Positions 25,026 through 34,500 are shown, counted from the stretch's first letter. The stretch: 40,146 nt of DNA from Actinomycetota bacterium (GCA_036280995.1 DASUPQ010000952.1:1-40146), one strand, 5' to 3'. Notes: generated by a model from the sequence alone, not told the origin. Numbers and translations: made by a program.

Positions 25026-25520
25026 TCAGTCGCGGCGGGCGAGGACGATGGCGCCGACCAGGGCGGCCAGCAGCAGGACGCTGACCGCCTCGAAGGGCAG
25101 CACGTAGTTCCGGAACAGCGATTCGCCGAGGGCCTCGGTGGCGGTGGCGGCCTGGTTGGCGATGCGCTTGTCGCCGAAGGCGCCGGCCAGGAAGACCGTG
25201 AACATGATGAACACGGCGGCCCCGACCACGAAGGCGCCGACCCGGGCCCGCAGGGTGTTGTCGAGCACCCGGCGGCCCACGGGGGCCCTGGTCAGCATGA
25301 TGCCGAACAGGATCAGGACCACGATCGCGCCCACGTAGATGATGACCTGCACGAAGGCCACGAACGGGGCGGCCAGGAGCAGGTACACGCCGGCCACGCT
25401 GGCCAGGGCGACGACCAGGTACAGGGCGGCGTGGACGACGTTGCGGCTGGTCACCACCAGCAGCCCGGCCAGGCCGCCGACCACGGCCAGGATCAGGAAC
25501 GCGACCTCCTGCCCGTTCAC
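25026..25520 (-). CDS. nuoJ: complex I subunit NuoJ (EFG-less set)
   Basis: This encodes 164 residues from a GTG at 25520 that overlaps the nuoI stop (GTGA). Five helices are present. [55 protein letters not shown] contains the pi-bulge helix 3 region (YVGAI) that changes shape during turnover. It is shorter at the C-terminus than NuoJ of the other set (180 residues). Confidence 0.95.
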   Translation of the reverse strand: MNGQEVAFLILAVVGGLAGLLVVTSRNVVHAALYLVVALASVAGVYLLLAAPFVAFVQVIIYVGAIVVLILFGIMLTRAPVGRRVLDNTLRARVGAFVVGAAVFIMFTVFLAGAFGDKRIANQAATATEALGESLFRNYVLPFEAVSVLLLAALVGAIVLARRD

Positions 25521-26797
25521 TGCTGGCCCCGCTGGGCCGCGCGGAGCTTGCGGGCGTAGGCGGCCTTGGCCTTGGCCCGGGCCGTCCGCTCGGGCTCGCC
25601 GGCCTCGATCAGCCGGTCGTAGGTCTCCTGGTCGACCTCGATCTCCAGGTGCTCGGCGTCGACCTGGGCCACGGCCGCCCCCGGGGCCACGTCCACGGCC
25701 GTCCCCGCCGCCGTCGCCTCCCCCTCGGGCGTCCGAGCCTCCGGGTCGCGCGCATCCGCCGCCGGTTCGGCCGCCTCGGGGGCTCCCGCCGCCGACGGCG
25801 CCGCGGGAGCGGTCTCCGGCGCGGCCACGGCCGCGGCCGGGGTCTCCACCGATCCCGCCTCTTCCACCTCGCTGGGCGGGGGCGGGGCGGCGGCCTCGGC
25901 AGGTGGGGCGGGGGCCGGGGCGGCCCCGGCACCCCCGGCCGCCTGGGCGGCCCGGGCCTCCGCCTTGGCCCGGCGCATGTAGGCCGCCTTGGCCTTGGCC
26001 CTGGCCGTGCGGTCGGGTTCCCCGGCGGCCAGCAGGCGGTCATAGGTGGCCTGGTCGATCCCCGGCTCGACCTCGACGTCGGCCGGGCGGGCAGCGGCCG
26101 GGGCCGCCTCACCGGCCACTCCGGTGGCGGCGGCCGCTCCGGTGGCGGCAGGCGCCCCGGTGGCCGCGGGTGCCCCGGCGGTTGCCGCGGGGGCTTGACC
26201 CGCCCCGGCGGGCGCGGCCGGCGCGGCGGCAGGAGCCGGCTGGGCGGCGGCAGCGGCCTGCTCGGCCGCGGCGGCGGCCTTGGCGGCGACTGCCTCGCGG
26301 GCCTTGCGGGCGGTCTCGACCTCCTTGGGCTCGACCGCGCCCTCCTCGAGGGGGTCGGGCGCCGGCACCGAGTAGGCCCAGGTCCGCAGGGTGTCCATCT
26401 CGTGGGTGAGCTTCTCGATCTGCGACTCGGCGTACTCGAACTCGGGGCTCCAGTGGAGCGCGTCGAACGGGCACACCTCCACGCAGATGCCGCAGTACAT
26501 GCAGAGGGCGAAGTCGATCGCGAACCGGTCGAGGATGTTGCGGGTCCGGGCCCGGCCGCCCTCCTTGGGGGCGACCTGCTCCTTGTGGGAGTCGATGTAG
26601 ATGCACCAGTCCGGGCACTCGCGCGCGCAGAGCATGCACACGGTGCAGTTCTCCTCGATGAGCGCGATCACCCCCCGGCTGCGGGCCGGCAGGTCCGGCT
26701 TGACGTGCGGGTACTGCCGGGTCGCGGCCGGCCTGGTCATCGTCTTGAGGGTGACGCCGAGCCCCTTGAGCAGCCCGACTCCCTTGAGCGCCGGCAT
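25517..26797 (-). CDS. nuoI: complex I subunit NuoI with long repeat-bearing C-terminal tail
   Basis: This encodes 426 residues against the usual 160-220. The start is the ATG at 26797, overlapping the nuoH stop (ATGA); the longer open frame to 27541 only shadows nuoH. The first 145 residues are a normal NuoI with two [4Fe-4S] sites: C51, C54, C57, C61 ([12 protein letters not shown]) and C99, C102, C105, C109 ([12 protein letters not shown]). They carry electrons toward the quinone site. From residue 145 a charged helix leads to an Ala/Pro-rich tail. The tail holds two copies of a motif, [23 protein letters not shown], at residues 248-276 and 389-417; the second copy forms the C-terminus. 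The tail has no cysteines and no membrane segments. It might dock an electron donor or a partner protein, since this set lacks NuoE, F and G, but that is inference. Confidence 0.92.
   Translation of the reverse strand: MPALKGVGLLKGLGVTLKTMTRPAATRQYPHVKPDLPARSRGVIALIEENCTVCMLCARECPDWCIYIDSHKEQVAPKEGGRARTRNILDRFAIDFALCMYCGICVEVCPFDALHWSPEFEYAESQIEKLTHEMDTLRTWAYSVPAPDPLEEGAVEPKEVETARKAREAVAAKAAAAAEQAAAAAQPAPAAAPAAPAGAGQAPAATAGAPAATGAPAATGAAAATGVAGEAAPAAARPADVEVEPGIDQATYDRLLAAGEPDRTARAKAKAAYMRRAKAEARAAQAAGGAGAAPAPAPPAEAAAPPPPSEVEEAGSVETPAAAVAAPETAPAAPSAAGAPEAAEPAADARDPEARTPEGEATAAGTAVDVAPGAAVAQVDAEHLEIEVDQETYDRLIEAGEPERTARAKAKAAYARKLRAAQRGQQ
25547..26056 (-). repeat. duplicated coding motif in the NuoI tail
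   Basis: Two in-frame copies encode the same roughly 29-residue basic helix: about 25970-26056 (residues 248-276) and 25547-25633 (389-417). Between them lies Ala/Pro/Glu-rich linker. Copies share TYDRL, AGEP and [11 protein letters not shown] and differ at few positions, which indicates an internal duplication kept under selection. Confidence 0.8.
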
Positions 26798-27789
26798 CAG
26801 ACCCCCACCCCGTAGACCTTGAGGAACCCGACCACCAGGAGCAGGCCCAGCGACACCGGCACCAGCCGGATCCAGGCGAACGACTGGAGCTGGTCCTCGC
26901 GCAGCCGCGGGTAGGTGGAGCGGGCCCAGATGACCACGAACGACAGGGCCAGCACCTTGGCCGCCAGCCACCACGGCCCGTCCAGGAACGGCCCCTTCCA
27001 GCCGCCGAGGAACAGGGTGGCCGCGATGGCCGACTGGGACACGATCCCGGCGTACTCGGTGAGCAGGAAGAACGCGAACCGCAGCCCGGTGTACTCGGTG
27101 AGGTGGCCGAAGACCAGCTCGGAGTCGGCCACCGGCATGTCGAACGGGGGCCGGGTCAGCTCGGCCAGCGCCGCCGTGCCGTAGACGAAGAACCCGACCA
27201 CCAGCGGGCCCACGATGTAGCCCCACCAGCCCTGGCGCTCCACGATCACGGCCAGGTCGGCCGACCCGGCCTGCATGGCCACGGCGGCCGCGGCCAGCAC
27301 CAGCGGCAGCTCGTAGGCGATCAGCTGGGCGGCGGCCCGGATCCCGCCCATCAGCGAGTACTTGTTGGCGCTGGACCAGGCGGCCATCAGCACCCCGATG
27401 ACGCTGACGCTGGACAGGGCCAGGGTGACGAACAGGCCGACGTCGGAGCGGATCGGGACCAGGTCGGGGCCGTAGGGGATGAAGCCGAAGACCAGGATGG
27501 CCGGGATCAGGGCGACCGCGGGGGCCAGGGCGAACACCCACTTGTCGGCCGCCTGCGGGATGATCGACTCCTTCTGGACGAACTTGATCCCGTCGGCCAC
27601 CAGCTGCAGCACCCCGTGGAAGCGGCCGGCCTCCATCGGCCCCAGCCGGGCCTGCATGTGGGCCATGACCTTGTGCTCCATGTACCCGACGACCAGGGGG
27701 AAGGTCAGGAAGATGACCAGGACGGCCAGCACCTTGACCGGCATCAGCACCCAGTAGTTGTCGAGCAGGTCGCGGACGGAGTCGATCAC
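26797..27789 (-). CDS. nuoH: complex I subunit NuoH (EFG-less set)
   Basis: This encodes 330 residues from the GTG at 27789 that overlaps the nuoD stop (GTGA); the open frame up to 28575 is a shadow of nuoD. Eight or nine helices. The anchor of the quinone chamber is recognisable: [31 protein letters not shown] and [28 protein letters not shown]. The usual form of the second block is P-F-D-L-P-E-A-E/D-x-E-L-V-x-G-Y-H-x-E-Y-S, as in NuoH of the other set; here it reads [15 protein letters not shown]. These changes flank the acidic loop near the quinone tunnel. Confidence 0.95.
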   Translation of the reverse strand: MIDSVRDLLDNYWVLMPVKVLAVLVIFLTFPLVVGYMEHKVMAHMQARLGPMEAGRFHGVLQLVADGIKFVQKESIIPQAADKWVFALAPAVALIPAILVFGFIPYGPDLVPIRSDVGLFVTLALSSVSVIGVLMAAWSSANKYSLMGGIRAAAQLIAYELPLVLAAAAVAMQAGSADLAVIVERQGWWGYIVGPLVVGFFVYGTAALAELTRPPFDMPVADSELVFGHLTEYTGLRFAFFLLTEYAGIVSQSAIAATLFLGGWKGPFLDGPWWLAAKVLALSFVVIWARSTYPRLREDQLQSFAWIRLVPVSLGLLLVVGFLKVYGVGV

Positions 27790-28973
27790 CGGTCGATGTC
27801 CCCCACGATGAAGAACATCGAGCCCATCACGGCGATCATGTCGGGCAACAGGGTTCCCTTCAGCAGATAGGGCAGCGAGGAGATGTTGTTGAACGACGGC
27901 GTGCGCATCTTGAACCGCCAGGGTGTCTTCTCGCCGTGGGAGACCATGTAGTAGGAGAGCTGGCCCAGCGGCGCCTCGGTGCGCACGTAGGCGTGGCCCT
28001 GGGGCGCCCTGACCACCTTGGGCAGCTTGACGCTGACCGGCCCGGGCGGGATCCGCTCGTTGACCTGCTCGATGATCCGCAGCGACTCGCGGATCCGGCC
28101 GATCAGGGTGGCGTAGCGGTCGTAGCAGTCGCCGTTGCGGCCGGTGGGCACGTCGAACTCGACCTGGTCGTAGAACAGGTAGGGCTCGGTCTTGCGGGAG
28201 TCCTCGGGCACCCCGGCCGCCTGGAGCAGGGCTCCGCTGACCCCGTAGGAGCAGGCCACGTCGGCCGGGAGGACCCCGATGCCCCTGGTCCGGGCGGCGA
28301 AGATCTCGTTGCCCAGGACCAGGTCCTCGTACTCCTTGAGGCGCTCGCGCATCCGCGGGACCAGGTCGCGCGACATCTGGACGGCCCCGCGGGGCAGGTC
28401 CTGCTTGAGACCCCCGACCCGGCAGTAGGTGAGGTGCAGGCGGCCCCCGGTGACCCACTCCATCAGGGCCTGGATCTCCTCCCGCTCCCGGAAGGCGTAG
28501 AACATCGGCGTGATCGCGCCCAGCTCCAGCGGGTAGGAGCCGACGAACATCAGGTGGTTGAGGACCCGGGTCCACTCGGCCATCAGCATCCGGATCCAGG
28601 TCGCCCGCTCGGGCACCTCCAGCTCCATCTGCCGCTCCACGACCAGGGCCACGCCCAGCTCGTTGCAGATCGACGACACCCAGTCGTGCCGGTTGACCAG
28701 GGCGATGATCTGCCGGTAGTCGCGGTACTCGGCCAGCTTCTCGAACGAGCGGTGCATGTAGCCGATCACCGGCTGGGCGTCCTCGATCATCTCGCCGTCG
28801 AGGGTCACCAGCACCCGCAGCACCCCGTGGGTGGCCGGGTGCTGGGGGCCGACGTTCAGGGTCATGTCCTGGGTGTGCAGCTCCCGGTCGGCCTTGTCGC
28901 GCACGATGATGCCGACCCCGGTGCCGTCGGCGGCCTGGAAGGCCACCCCACCCTGCTCGAGCTCAGTGGCCAC
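27786..28973 (-). CDS. nuoD: complex I subunit NuoD (49-kDa type, EFG-less set)
   Basis: This encodes 395 residues from a GTG or similar start at 28973. It forms the quinone-reduction site with Nuo[14 protein letters not shown] near residues 42-54 keeps the His loop that contacts the quinone head group. [20 protein letters not shown] follows where most NuoD have GYLHRGxEKL. Next comes NRHDWVSS, where Thermus and most bacteria have R-M/L-D-Y: the quinone-binding Tyr appears to be Trp98 here. The C-terminus ends [14 protein letters not shown] rather than SLDPVMGDVDR. No nuoD from the other set is in the window for comparison. It starts 1 bp after the nuoC stop region. Confidence 0.94.
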   Translation of the reverse strand: MATELEQGGVAFQAADGTGVGIIVRDKADRELHTQDMTLNVGPQHPATHGVLRVLVTLDGEMIEDAQPVIGYMHRSFEKLAEYRDYRQIIALVNRHDWVSSICNELGVALVVERQMELEVPERATWIRMLMAEWTRVLNHLMFVGSYPLELGAITPMFYAFREREEIQALMEWVTGGRLHLTYCRVGGLKQDLPRGAVQMSRDLVPRMRERLKEYEDLVLGNEIFAARTRGIGVLPADVACSYGVSGALLQAAGVPEDSRKTEPYLFYDQVEFDVPTGRNGDCYDRYATLIGRIRESLRIIEQVNERIPPGPVSVKLPKVVRAPQGHAYVRTEAPLGQLSYYMVSHGEKTPWRFKMRTPSFNNISSLPYLLKGTLLPDMIAVMGSMFFIVGDIDR

Positions 28974-28974
28974 G

Positions 28975-29463
28975 CTACTCCCCCGGTTCCTTGGCGCCCG
29001 GCCAGGGCTTGGCCTCCCTGGTCAGCAGGGCGAACTCCTTGCGCAGCGGGTGGCCCTCGAACTCCTCGGGCAGCAGCAGCTTGGCCAGGTTGGGGTGGCC
29101 GTCGAAGCCGACCCCGAACAGCTCGGCCGTCTCCCGCTCGTGCCAGTCGGCCCCGGCCCACAGGTCGCTGACCGTCGGCAGGTGCCCGCCGTCGCGCGGC
29201 ACCACGGCCCGCACCTGGAGGTGGTGGCGGTGGCTGGTCGAGTAGACGTGGAGGACGACGCCGAGCCCTTCCTCCTCCTCGTCCACGCCGCACAGGAAGT
29301 CGAAGAAGTTGCAGGCCAGCTCCGGGTCCCGCCGGGCCCGCTCGGCCACCCGCCGCCAGTCGTCGGGGGCCACGGTGACCGTCAGGGTGCCGTAGGCGAC
29401 CTCCGGCTCGACGGCGTCCCCCAGCTCCGCGACCAGGTGGTCGCGCAGGGCGTCGGCGTCCAC
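28975..29463 (-). CDS. nuoC: complex I subunit NuoC (30-kDa type, EFG-less set)
   Basis: This encodes 162 residues from a GTG at 29463, sharing one base with the nuoB stop. The conserved 30-kDa signature is WHERETAELFGVGFDGHPNLAKLLLPEEFEGHPLRKEF (W-x-E-R-E-x-x-x-L-F-G-x-x-F-x-G-H-P at the C-terminal half). It is a separate gene, not fused to nuoD. It supports the peripheral arm between NuoD, NuoB and NuoI. Confidence 0.94.
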   Translation of the reverse strand: MDADALRDHLVAELGDAVEPEVAYGTLTVTVAPDDWRRVAERARRDPELACNFFDFLCGVDEEEEGLGVVLHVYSTSHRHHLQVRAVVPRDGGHLPTVSDLWAGADWHERETAELFGVGFDGHPNLAKLLLPEEFEGHPLRKEFALLTREAKPWPGAKEPGE

Positions 29464-29984
29464 TAGGCGTCAGCCCCCACGACGATCGGCTCCGGCCGCT
29501 TGGCGCCGTTGGTGTACCGCTGGCGCAGCGACTCCGACCCGATCCGCTTCTGCAGCTCCATGATCCCGTTGAGCAGCGCCTCGGGCCGGGGCGGGCAGCC
29601 GGGCACGTAGACGTCGACCGGGATGATCTGGTCGACCCCCTTGGTGACCGAGTAGGAGTCCCAGTAGGGGCCGCCGCAGTTGGAGCAGGAGCCGAACGAG
29701 ATCACGTACTTGGGCTCGGGCATCTCCTGGTACAGCCGCTGCAGGGCCGGGGCCATCTTGTCCGTCAGGGTGCCCGACACCACCAGCAGGTCGGCCTGGC
29801 GCGGCCCGTGGGCGAACGGGATCACCCCGAGGCGGATGAAGTCGTGGCGGGCCATGGAGGTGGCAATGAACTCGATGGCGCAGCAGGCCAGGCCGAAGTT
29901 GAACACCCACAGCGAGTACTTGCGGCCCCAGTTGAAGACGAACTTGATGGGTTGCGGCAGCTCGACCGAGTCGACTAGGCCCAC
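29463..29984 (-). CDS. nuoB: complex I subunit NuoB (PSST type, EFG-less set)
   Basis: This encodes 173 residues from the GTG at 29984, which overlaps the end of nuoA by 10 bp. Cluster N2 ligands are present: tandem Cys in [10 protein letters not shown], Cys in [15 protein letters not shown], and Cys in [49 protein letters not shown] is the central block. It holds the last iron-sulfur cluster before quinone. Several residues ([26 protein letters not shown]) differ from ordinary NADH-linked NuoB proteins. Confidence 0.95.
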   Translation of the reverse strand: MGLVDSVELPQPIKFVFNWGRKYSLWVFNFGLACCAIEFIATSMARHDFIRLGVIPFAHGPRQADLLVVSGTLTDKMAPALQRLYQEMPEPKYVISFGSCSNCGGPYWDSYSVTKGVDQIIPVDVYVPGCPPRPEALLNGIMELQKRIGSESLRQRYTNGAKRPEPIVVGADA

Positions 29985-30340
29985 CGGAGGACCCCCTTCT
30001 TGAACGCGTACAGGAGGCCGATCGCGAGCACGCCGATGAACACGACCATCTCCCAGAAGGCCGCCACCCCGAGCTTGTCGAAGACCAGCGCCCACGGGAA
30101 CAGGAAGACGCTCTCGACGTCGAAGATGACGAACAGGAAGGCGAACACGTAGTAGCGGATCTGGGTCTGGGACCAGGTGGTGCCCACCGGGTCCATGCCG
30201 CTCTCGTAGGTGGTGAGCTTGCCGGGCGTGGGACGGTTCGGACGAAGCACCCGGTTGGCGCCGAACGCGACCGCCACGAACGCGACCGAGAGCACCAGAA
30301 GGGCGGCGAACGTGCCGTAGGCCTGGAAATACGTGGTCAT
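29975..30340 (-). CDS. nuoA: complex I subunit NuoA (EFG-less set)
   Basis: This encodes 121 residues from the ATG at 30340 ([18 protein letters not shown]); the frame is open to 30388 but not coding. Three membrane helices with the loop [43 protein letters not shown], where Y-E-S-G and F-D-V-E are family hallmarks. It is the first gene of the EFG-less set. No Shine-Dalgarno sequence precedes the ATG, and a possible promoter lies very close, so the mRNA could be nearly leaderless. Confidence 0.95.
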   Translation of the reverse strand: MTTYFQAYGTFAALLVLSVAFVAVAFGANRVLRPNRPTPGKLTTYESGMDPVGTTWSQTQIRYYVFAFLFVIFDVESVFLFPWALVFDKLGVAAFWEMVVFIGVLAIGLLYAFKKGVLRWA

Positions 30341-30351
30341 AGGTGGCGCAG

Positions 30352-30382
30352 ATTCTAGTCCAGTGGGTGGGGAACCGGCCAA
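30352..30382 (-). promoter_or_regulatory. possible promoter of the nuoA-N (EFG-less) set
   Basis: Minus-strand TTGGCC (30377-30382) and TAGAAT (30352-30357) are 19 bases apart, and the ATG of nuoA begins 11 bases after the TAGAAT. The -10 is good, the spacing long. If used, the transcript would start within a few bases of the ATG. Confidence 0.4.
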
Positions 30383-30390
30383 GCTCACGC

Positions 30391-30433
30391 CGGTGCCCCG
30401 GCGCGCCGACCTTGCGAGGGATGAGGGGCACCG
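30391..30433 (-). terminator. inverted repeat between prenyl synthase and nuoA
   Basis: The perfect 9-bp stem CGGTGCCCC / GGGGCACCG has a 25-base GC-rich loop. It sits after the synthase stop and before the nuoA promoter candidate. No T-run follows, so it may be a weak or factor-assisted terminator, an mRNA-stability element, or a protein site. Confidence 0.4.
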
Positions 30434-30465
30434 CTGGGCATCTCCAATCGGCCAGCCGTTCCTCT

Positions 30466-31458
30466 TCAGACCTGGCGGTCGAGCACCTGGTCGGCCACGG
30501 CCTGCAGGGCCGCGCGAACCGGACCGTTGGGAACGCCCTCCAGGGCGGCGCGGGCGGCGTCGACCTCGGCCTGGGCGGTGCGGCGGGCCTCGGCCAGGGC
30601 GGGGGAGCGGCGCAGCAGGTCGAGGGCGTCGGTGACGGCCCCGTTGTCGTGGTCGCCGTCGAGGACCGCGGTGAGCCGGTCGGCGTCGGGGCCGCCGTCG
30701 CGCAGCAGGTAGAGGATGGGCAGGGTGCGGACCCCGGCCCGGAGGTCGCTGCCTGGAACCTTGCCGGCGACGCCGGGGTCGGCGGTGATGTCGAGCAGGT
30801 CGTCGCCGAGCTGGAACGCCCGCCCGACCCGCTCGCCGAACTCGGTCAAGGCCTCCACCACCCGGGGGTCGGCCCCGGCCAGGTAGCCGCCGAGCCGGCT
30901 GGCGGCCGCGATCAGGGCGCCGGTCTTGTCGGCGAGCACGGCCAGGTAGTGCTCGACCGGGTCGTCGTCGGGGCCGGGGCCGCGGACCTCGCGGATCTGG
31001 CCCTGGGTGAGGCGGGCGATGGCCCGGGCCAGCACCCGGGTCGCCTCGGTGCCGAGGCTGGCCGTGACCTCCGAGGCCCTGGCGAACAGGTAGTCGCCGG
31101 TGAGCACGGCCACCTTGTTGTCGAAGCGGGCGTTGGCCGAGCGCTTGCCCCGGCGCAGCTCGGCCTCGTCCATGACGTCGTCGTGGTAGAGGCTGGACAG
31201 GTGGGTGAGCTCGATGGCCACGGCCGCCCCGACCAGGCGGGGCTCGGCCGGGTCGCCGGTGTGGCCGGCGATCAGGACCAGGGTGGGGCGCAGCCGCTTG
31301 CCGCCGGCGGTGACCAGGTAACTGGCCGCCTCGTGGACGAACGGGTCGGCGGTGGTCACCGCCTCGCCCAGCGCCTCCTCGACCCGGCCGAGCCCGGCCT
31401 TGACGTCGGCCTGGATGCCGGCGAGATCGTCGGTGGCTCCGGATCTGGCCCGCGACAC
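30466..31458 (-). CDS. long-chain polyprenyl diphosphate synthase
   Basis: This encodes 330 residues from a GTG at 31458, two bases after the stop of nuoN; the much longer open frame upstream is a shadow of nuoM and nuoN. It has GGKRLRP (52-58), the first Asp-rich motif HDDVMDE (D93, D94, D97), RRGKRSAN, and the second Asp-rich motif GDDLLDI (D219, D220, D223). Catalysis joins isopentenyl diphosphate units to an allylic primer. The residues before the first Asp motif ([12 protein letters not shown]) lack a bulky aromatic at the near positions, which favours long chains such as heptaprenyl to decaprenyl for menaquinone. Location between two quinone-reducing complexes supports that role. Confidence 0.92.
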   Translation of the reverse strand: MSRARSGATDDLAGIQADVKAGLGRVEEALGEAVTTADPFVHEAASYLVTAGGKRLRPTLVLIAGHTGDPAEPRLVGAAVAIELTHLSSLYHDDVMDEAELRRGKRSANARFDNKVAVLTGDYLFARASEVTASLGTEATRVLARAIARLTQGQIREVRGPGPDDDPVEHYLAVLADKTGALIAAASRLGGYLAGADPRVVEALTEFGERVGRAFQLGDDLLDITADPGVAGKVPGSDLRAGVRTLPILYLLRDGGPDADRLTAVLDGDHDNGAVTDALDLLRRSPALAEARRTAQAEVDAARAALEGVPNGPVRAALQAVADQVLDRQV

Positions 31459-31460
31459 GC

Positions 31461-32981
31461 CTACCCCAGGATCCTCTCGGCCGACCTCGCCGCCGAGATC
31501 AGCGCCTCGGGGGCCAGGCCGATGGCCACGGTCAGCAGGCCGGCCAGGCCGAGGGCGAGCCCCAGGGCCCGGGTCGGCCCGGGTGACGTCTCGGCCTCGG
31601 CGTCGCCCACCGGCTCCTGCAGGTAGGCGACGACCAGCACCCGCAGGTAGAAGAAGGCGGAGATGACCGAGCTGATCACGGCCACCACCACCAGCCAGGT
31701 CAGGCCGGCCTCGATGCCGGCCAGGAACACGTAGTACTTGGCCCAGAAGCCCGACAGCGGCGGGATCCCGGTGAGGGCCAGCATGAACACGGCCAGCAGC
31801 CCGGCCGCCCACGGGTGCCGGCGGGCCAGCCCGCGGTAGTCCTCCAGCGACGACCGCTCCCGGATCGCCTCGTCGTCGGCCGGTCCGAGCCGTGACACGT
31901 ACTGCACGACCATGAACGCCCCCATCACCATGAAGGCGTAGACCAGCAGGTAGAACATGGACGCCGACACCCCAGCGGGCACGGTGGCGGCCGCGGCCAC
32001 CCCGACCAGCAGGTAGCCGGCGTGGCTGATGGAGGAGTAGGCGAGCATCCGCTTGAGGTCGGTCTGGACCACGGCCAGGCCCGCCCCGACCAGCATGGTG
32101 ACCACGGCGACGGCGGCGATGGCCGGCCGCCAGGTCACCACCAGCCCGCCGAGGGCCCCGGCGAACACCCGCAGGAACACGGCGAAGCCGGCCACCTTGG
32201 TGGCCGCGGCCATGAACGCGGCCACCGGGGTCGGGGTGCCCTGGTAGACGTCGGGTGTCCACATGTGGAACGGCACCGCCGACACCTTGAAGCAGAACCC
32301 GACCGCCAGCAGGCCGACCCCGGCCAGCAGCAGGGTGCCGTCGCCGGTCGGGTCGCCGCTGGCCCGGGCGATGCCGAGCAGGTTGGTGGTGCCGGTGGCC
32401 CCGTAGCAGAGCGCGATCCCGTACAGCAGGAACGCCGAGGAGAACGCCCCCAGCAGGAAGTACTTCATGGCCGCCTCCTGGGCGGCCAGGCGCCGGGTCT
32501 CGCCGGCCAGCACGTACAGGCTGAGGGACAGGATTTCCAGGGCGATGAACACCACCAGCAGGTCGGAGGCGGCGGCCAGCAGGATCATCCCGAGCAGGGC
32601 GAGGATCAGCAGCGGGAACTGCTCGGGCGGGCTGTCGTCCGGCTCCCCCTCCGGGGTGTCGCCCTGGGCGACCATCAGGGTGGCCAGGACGCCCACGGCC
32701 AGCAGGACCACCCGGGCGTAGCGGGTGATGCCGTCCAGGGAGACGGCGCCCTCGAAGGCGACCCGCTCCAGGTCCCAGTTCCAGGCGGTGAGGGCGGCCG
32801 CGACGGCCAGCCCGGCCAGGGTCAGGCCGGCCAGGACGCCGCGCCCGGCCTTCGGCCAGAAGGCCACCACCAGCAGCAGCACCACCCCGGCGACGAGCAG
32901 GGCCAGCTCGGGGGCGATGGCGCGCCAGTCGACCTGCGGCAGGGGCAGCGGCTGGGTGTTGGCTTGGGCCAGCGGGTGCAC
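31461..32981 (-). CDS. nuoN: complex I subunit NuoN (G-containing set)
   Basis: This encodes 506 residues from a GTG at 32981. It is antiporter-like, with FHMWTPDVYQGTPTPVAAFMAAATKVAGF (helix break and Lys), MLAYSSISHAGYLLVGVA and LALTGIPPLSGFWAKYYVFLAG. It follows nuoM by 15 bp and precedes the prenyl synthase by two bases, so the synthase is probably in this operon. Sequence is closer to ordinary actinobacterial NuoN than the copy at 19738-21210. Confidence 0.95.
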   Translation of the reverse strand: MHPLAQANTQPLPLPQVDWRAIAPELALLVAGVVLLLVVAFWPKAGRGVLAGLTLAGLAVAAALTAWNWDLERVAFEGAVSLDGITRYARVVLLAVGVLATLMVAQGDTPEGEPDDSPPEQFPLLILALLGMILLAAASDLLVVFIALEILSLSLYVLAGETRRLAAQEAAMKYFLLGAFSSAFLLYGIALCYGATGTTNLLGIARASGDPTGDGTLLLAGVGLLAVGFCFKVSAVPFHMWTPDVYQGTPTPVAAFMAAATKVAGFAVFLRVFAGALGGLVVTWRPAIAAVAVVTMLVGAGLAVVQTDLKRMLAYSSISHAGYLLVGVAAAATVPAGVSASMFYLLVYAFMVMGAFMVVQYVSRLGPADDEAIRERSSLEDYRGLARRHPWAAGLLAVFMLALTGIPPLSGFWAKYYVFLAGIEAGLTWLVVVAVISSVISAFFYLRVLVVAYLQEPVGDAEAETSPGPTRALGLALGLAGLLTVAIGLAPEALISAARSAERILG

Positions 32982-32996
32982 GTGGCTCCTCCGGGG

Positions 32997-34475
32997 TCAG
33001 GGACTCGGGGCCTGGGTCTGCTCGACGACGCGCTGGGCCGACGGCTCGACCCGTTCGAGCACCGGCCGGGGGAACAGGCCGAGGACGATGATGGCGGCGA
33101 CCAGCGGGGCCAGGATGGCCCATTCCCGGCCGTTCAGGTCGGGCATGGCCCGGTTCTCCTCCCGCTCCAGCGGCCCGTGCCACATCCGCTGGTAGGCCCA
33201 GAGCAGGTAGACGGCGCCCAGGATCACCCCGACGGTGGCCAGCACGGCGTAGACGCGATTCTCCAGGAAGGCCCCGAGCAGGGTGAGGAACTCGCCCACG
33301 AACCCGACCAGGCCGGGCAGGGCGACCGAGCCGAGGGTGATCACCAGCATCACCCCTGCCATGCGGGGCACGGCCTGCTGGAGGCCGCCGAACTCGTCGA
33401 TCCGGCGGGTGCCGCGTCGCTCCTCCAGCATGCCGGTGACGAAGAACAGCCCGCCGATGACCAGCCCGTGGGCGACCATGTAGAACACCCCGCCCTGGAG
33501 CCCCTGGAGGTTGAAGGCGAAGATGCCGAGCACGATGAAGCCCAGGTGGGACACGGACGAGTAGGCGACGAGGGTCTTGAAGTCGCGCTGCATGGTGGCG
33601 ACCAGGGCGCAGTAGAGGATCCCGACCACGGCCAGGATGAGCAGCAGCGGCTGGGCCCAGCGGGCGCCGTCGGGGAACAGCGGCAGGGCGAAGCGGAGGA
33701 ACCCGTACACGCCCAGCTTGGACATGACCCCGGCCAGCAGCACGGTGGTGGTGGTCGGGGCCTCGGTGTAGGCGTCGGGCAGCCAGGTGTGGAACGGCCA
33801 CACCGGGGTCTTGATGGCGAAGGCGGCGAAGAAGGCGGCGAACAGCCAGCGTTGGGTGGCCGGCGACTTGTCGAAGTCGACCAGGGCCTGGTAGTCGAAG
33901 GTCGGGGTGCCGGTCGCCTCCCGGTGCAGCCAGAACAGGGCGATGATGCCGACCAGCATGAGCAGCCCGCCGAGCAGGGTGTAGACGAAGAACTTGACCG
34001 CGGCGTACACCCGCCGCTCGCCCCCGAACGAGCCGATCAGGAAGTAGCCCGGGACCAGCACCGCCTCCCAGAACACGTAGAACAGGAACAGGTCCAGGCT
34101 CACGAACACGCCCAGCATGGCCGTCTCCAGCACCAGCAGCAGGCCCAGGTAGGTGCGCGGCCGGTCGGCCATGCGCCAGGAGCCGGCGATGGCCAGCGGG
34201 GTGAGCACGGCGGTGAGCAGGACCAGGGGCAGGCTGACCCCGTCGACCCCGACCCGGTAGCTGACCCCGAAGGCCGGCACCCACTCGGCGGTCATGCCGA
34301 GCTGGAACCCGGGGTCGCCGGTGCGGAAGCGGGCCGCCAGCACGACCGCCAGGGCGAGCGTGGCCAGGCTGGCCGCCAGCGCCACCAGCCGGGCCGTCTC
34401 CTGCCGGGCCGCCGGGACGAGGGCGACCAGCAGCGCCCCGGCCAGGGGGGCGAACAGGGTTGCGGTCAGCAGCAC
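32997..34475 (-). CDS. nuoM: complex I subunit NuoM (G-containing set)
   Basis: This encodes 492 residues. FYVFWEAVLVPGYFLIGSFGG has the essential Glu, TPVWPFHTWLPDAYTEAPTTTTVLLAGVMSKLGVYG the Lys and helix break, and LVAYSSVSHLGFIVLG a later proton-path segment. The C-terminal 30 residues are soluble and Pro-rich. It lies 25 bp downstream of nuoL. Confidence 0.95.
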   Translation of the reverse strand: MLLTATLFAPLAGALLVALVPAARQETARLVALAASLATLALAVVLAARFRTGDPGFQLGMTAEWVPAFGVSYRVGVDGVSLPLVLLTAVLTPLAIAGSWRMADRPRTYLGLLLVLETAMLGVFVSLDLFLFYVFWEAVLVPGYFLIGSFGGERRVYAAVKFFVYTLLGGLLMLVGIIALFWLHREATGTPTFDYQALVDFDKSPATQRWLFAAFFAAFAIKTPVWPFHTWLPDAYTEAPTTTTVLLAGVMSKLGVYGFLRFALPLFPDGARWAQPLLLILAVVGILYCALVATMQRDFKTLVAYSSVSHLGFIVLGIFAFNLQGLQGGVFYMVAHGLVIGGLFFVTGMLEERRGTRRIDEFGGLQQAVPRMAGVMLVITLGSVALPGLVGFVGEFLTLLGAFLENRVYAVLATVGVILGAVYLLWAYQRMWHGPLEREENRAMPDLNGREWAILAPLVAAIIVLGLFPRPVLERVEPSAQRVVEQTQAPSP

Positions 34476-34500
34476 GGCGGCGGCTCCAGGGACGAGGGGG

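Noticed and set aside
21002-25084. A 1,360-codon open frame on the plus strand opposite nuoN-nuoK
   Set aside because: It is the antisense shadow of high-GC coding sequence. Composition is His/Gln/Gly/Asp-rich without any domain, and the opposite strand encodes clear Nuo subunits.
25517-27541. NuoI extended N-terminally to 27541 (674 residues)
   Set aside because: The extra part is an out-of-frame reading of nuoH. The ATG at 26797 overlaps the nuoH stop and begins the conserved domain.
30466-34284. Prenyl synthase read as a 1,272-residue protein
   Set aside because: The N-terminal 940 residues are low-complexity shadow of nuoN and nuoM. The real start is the GTG at 31458.
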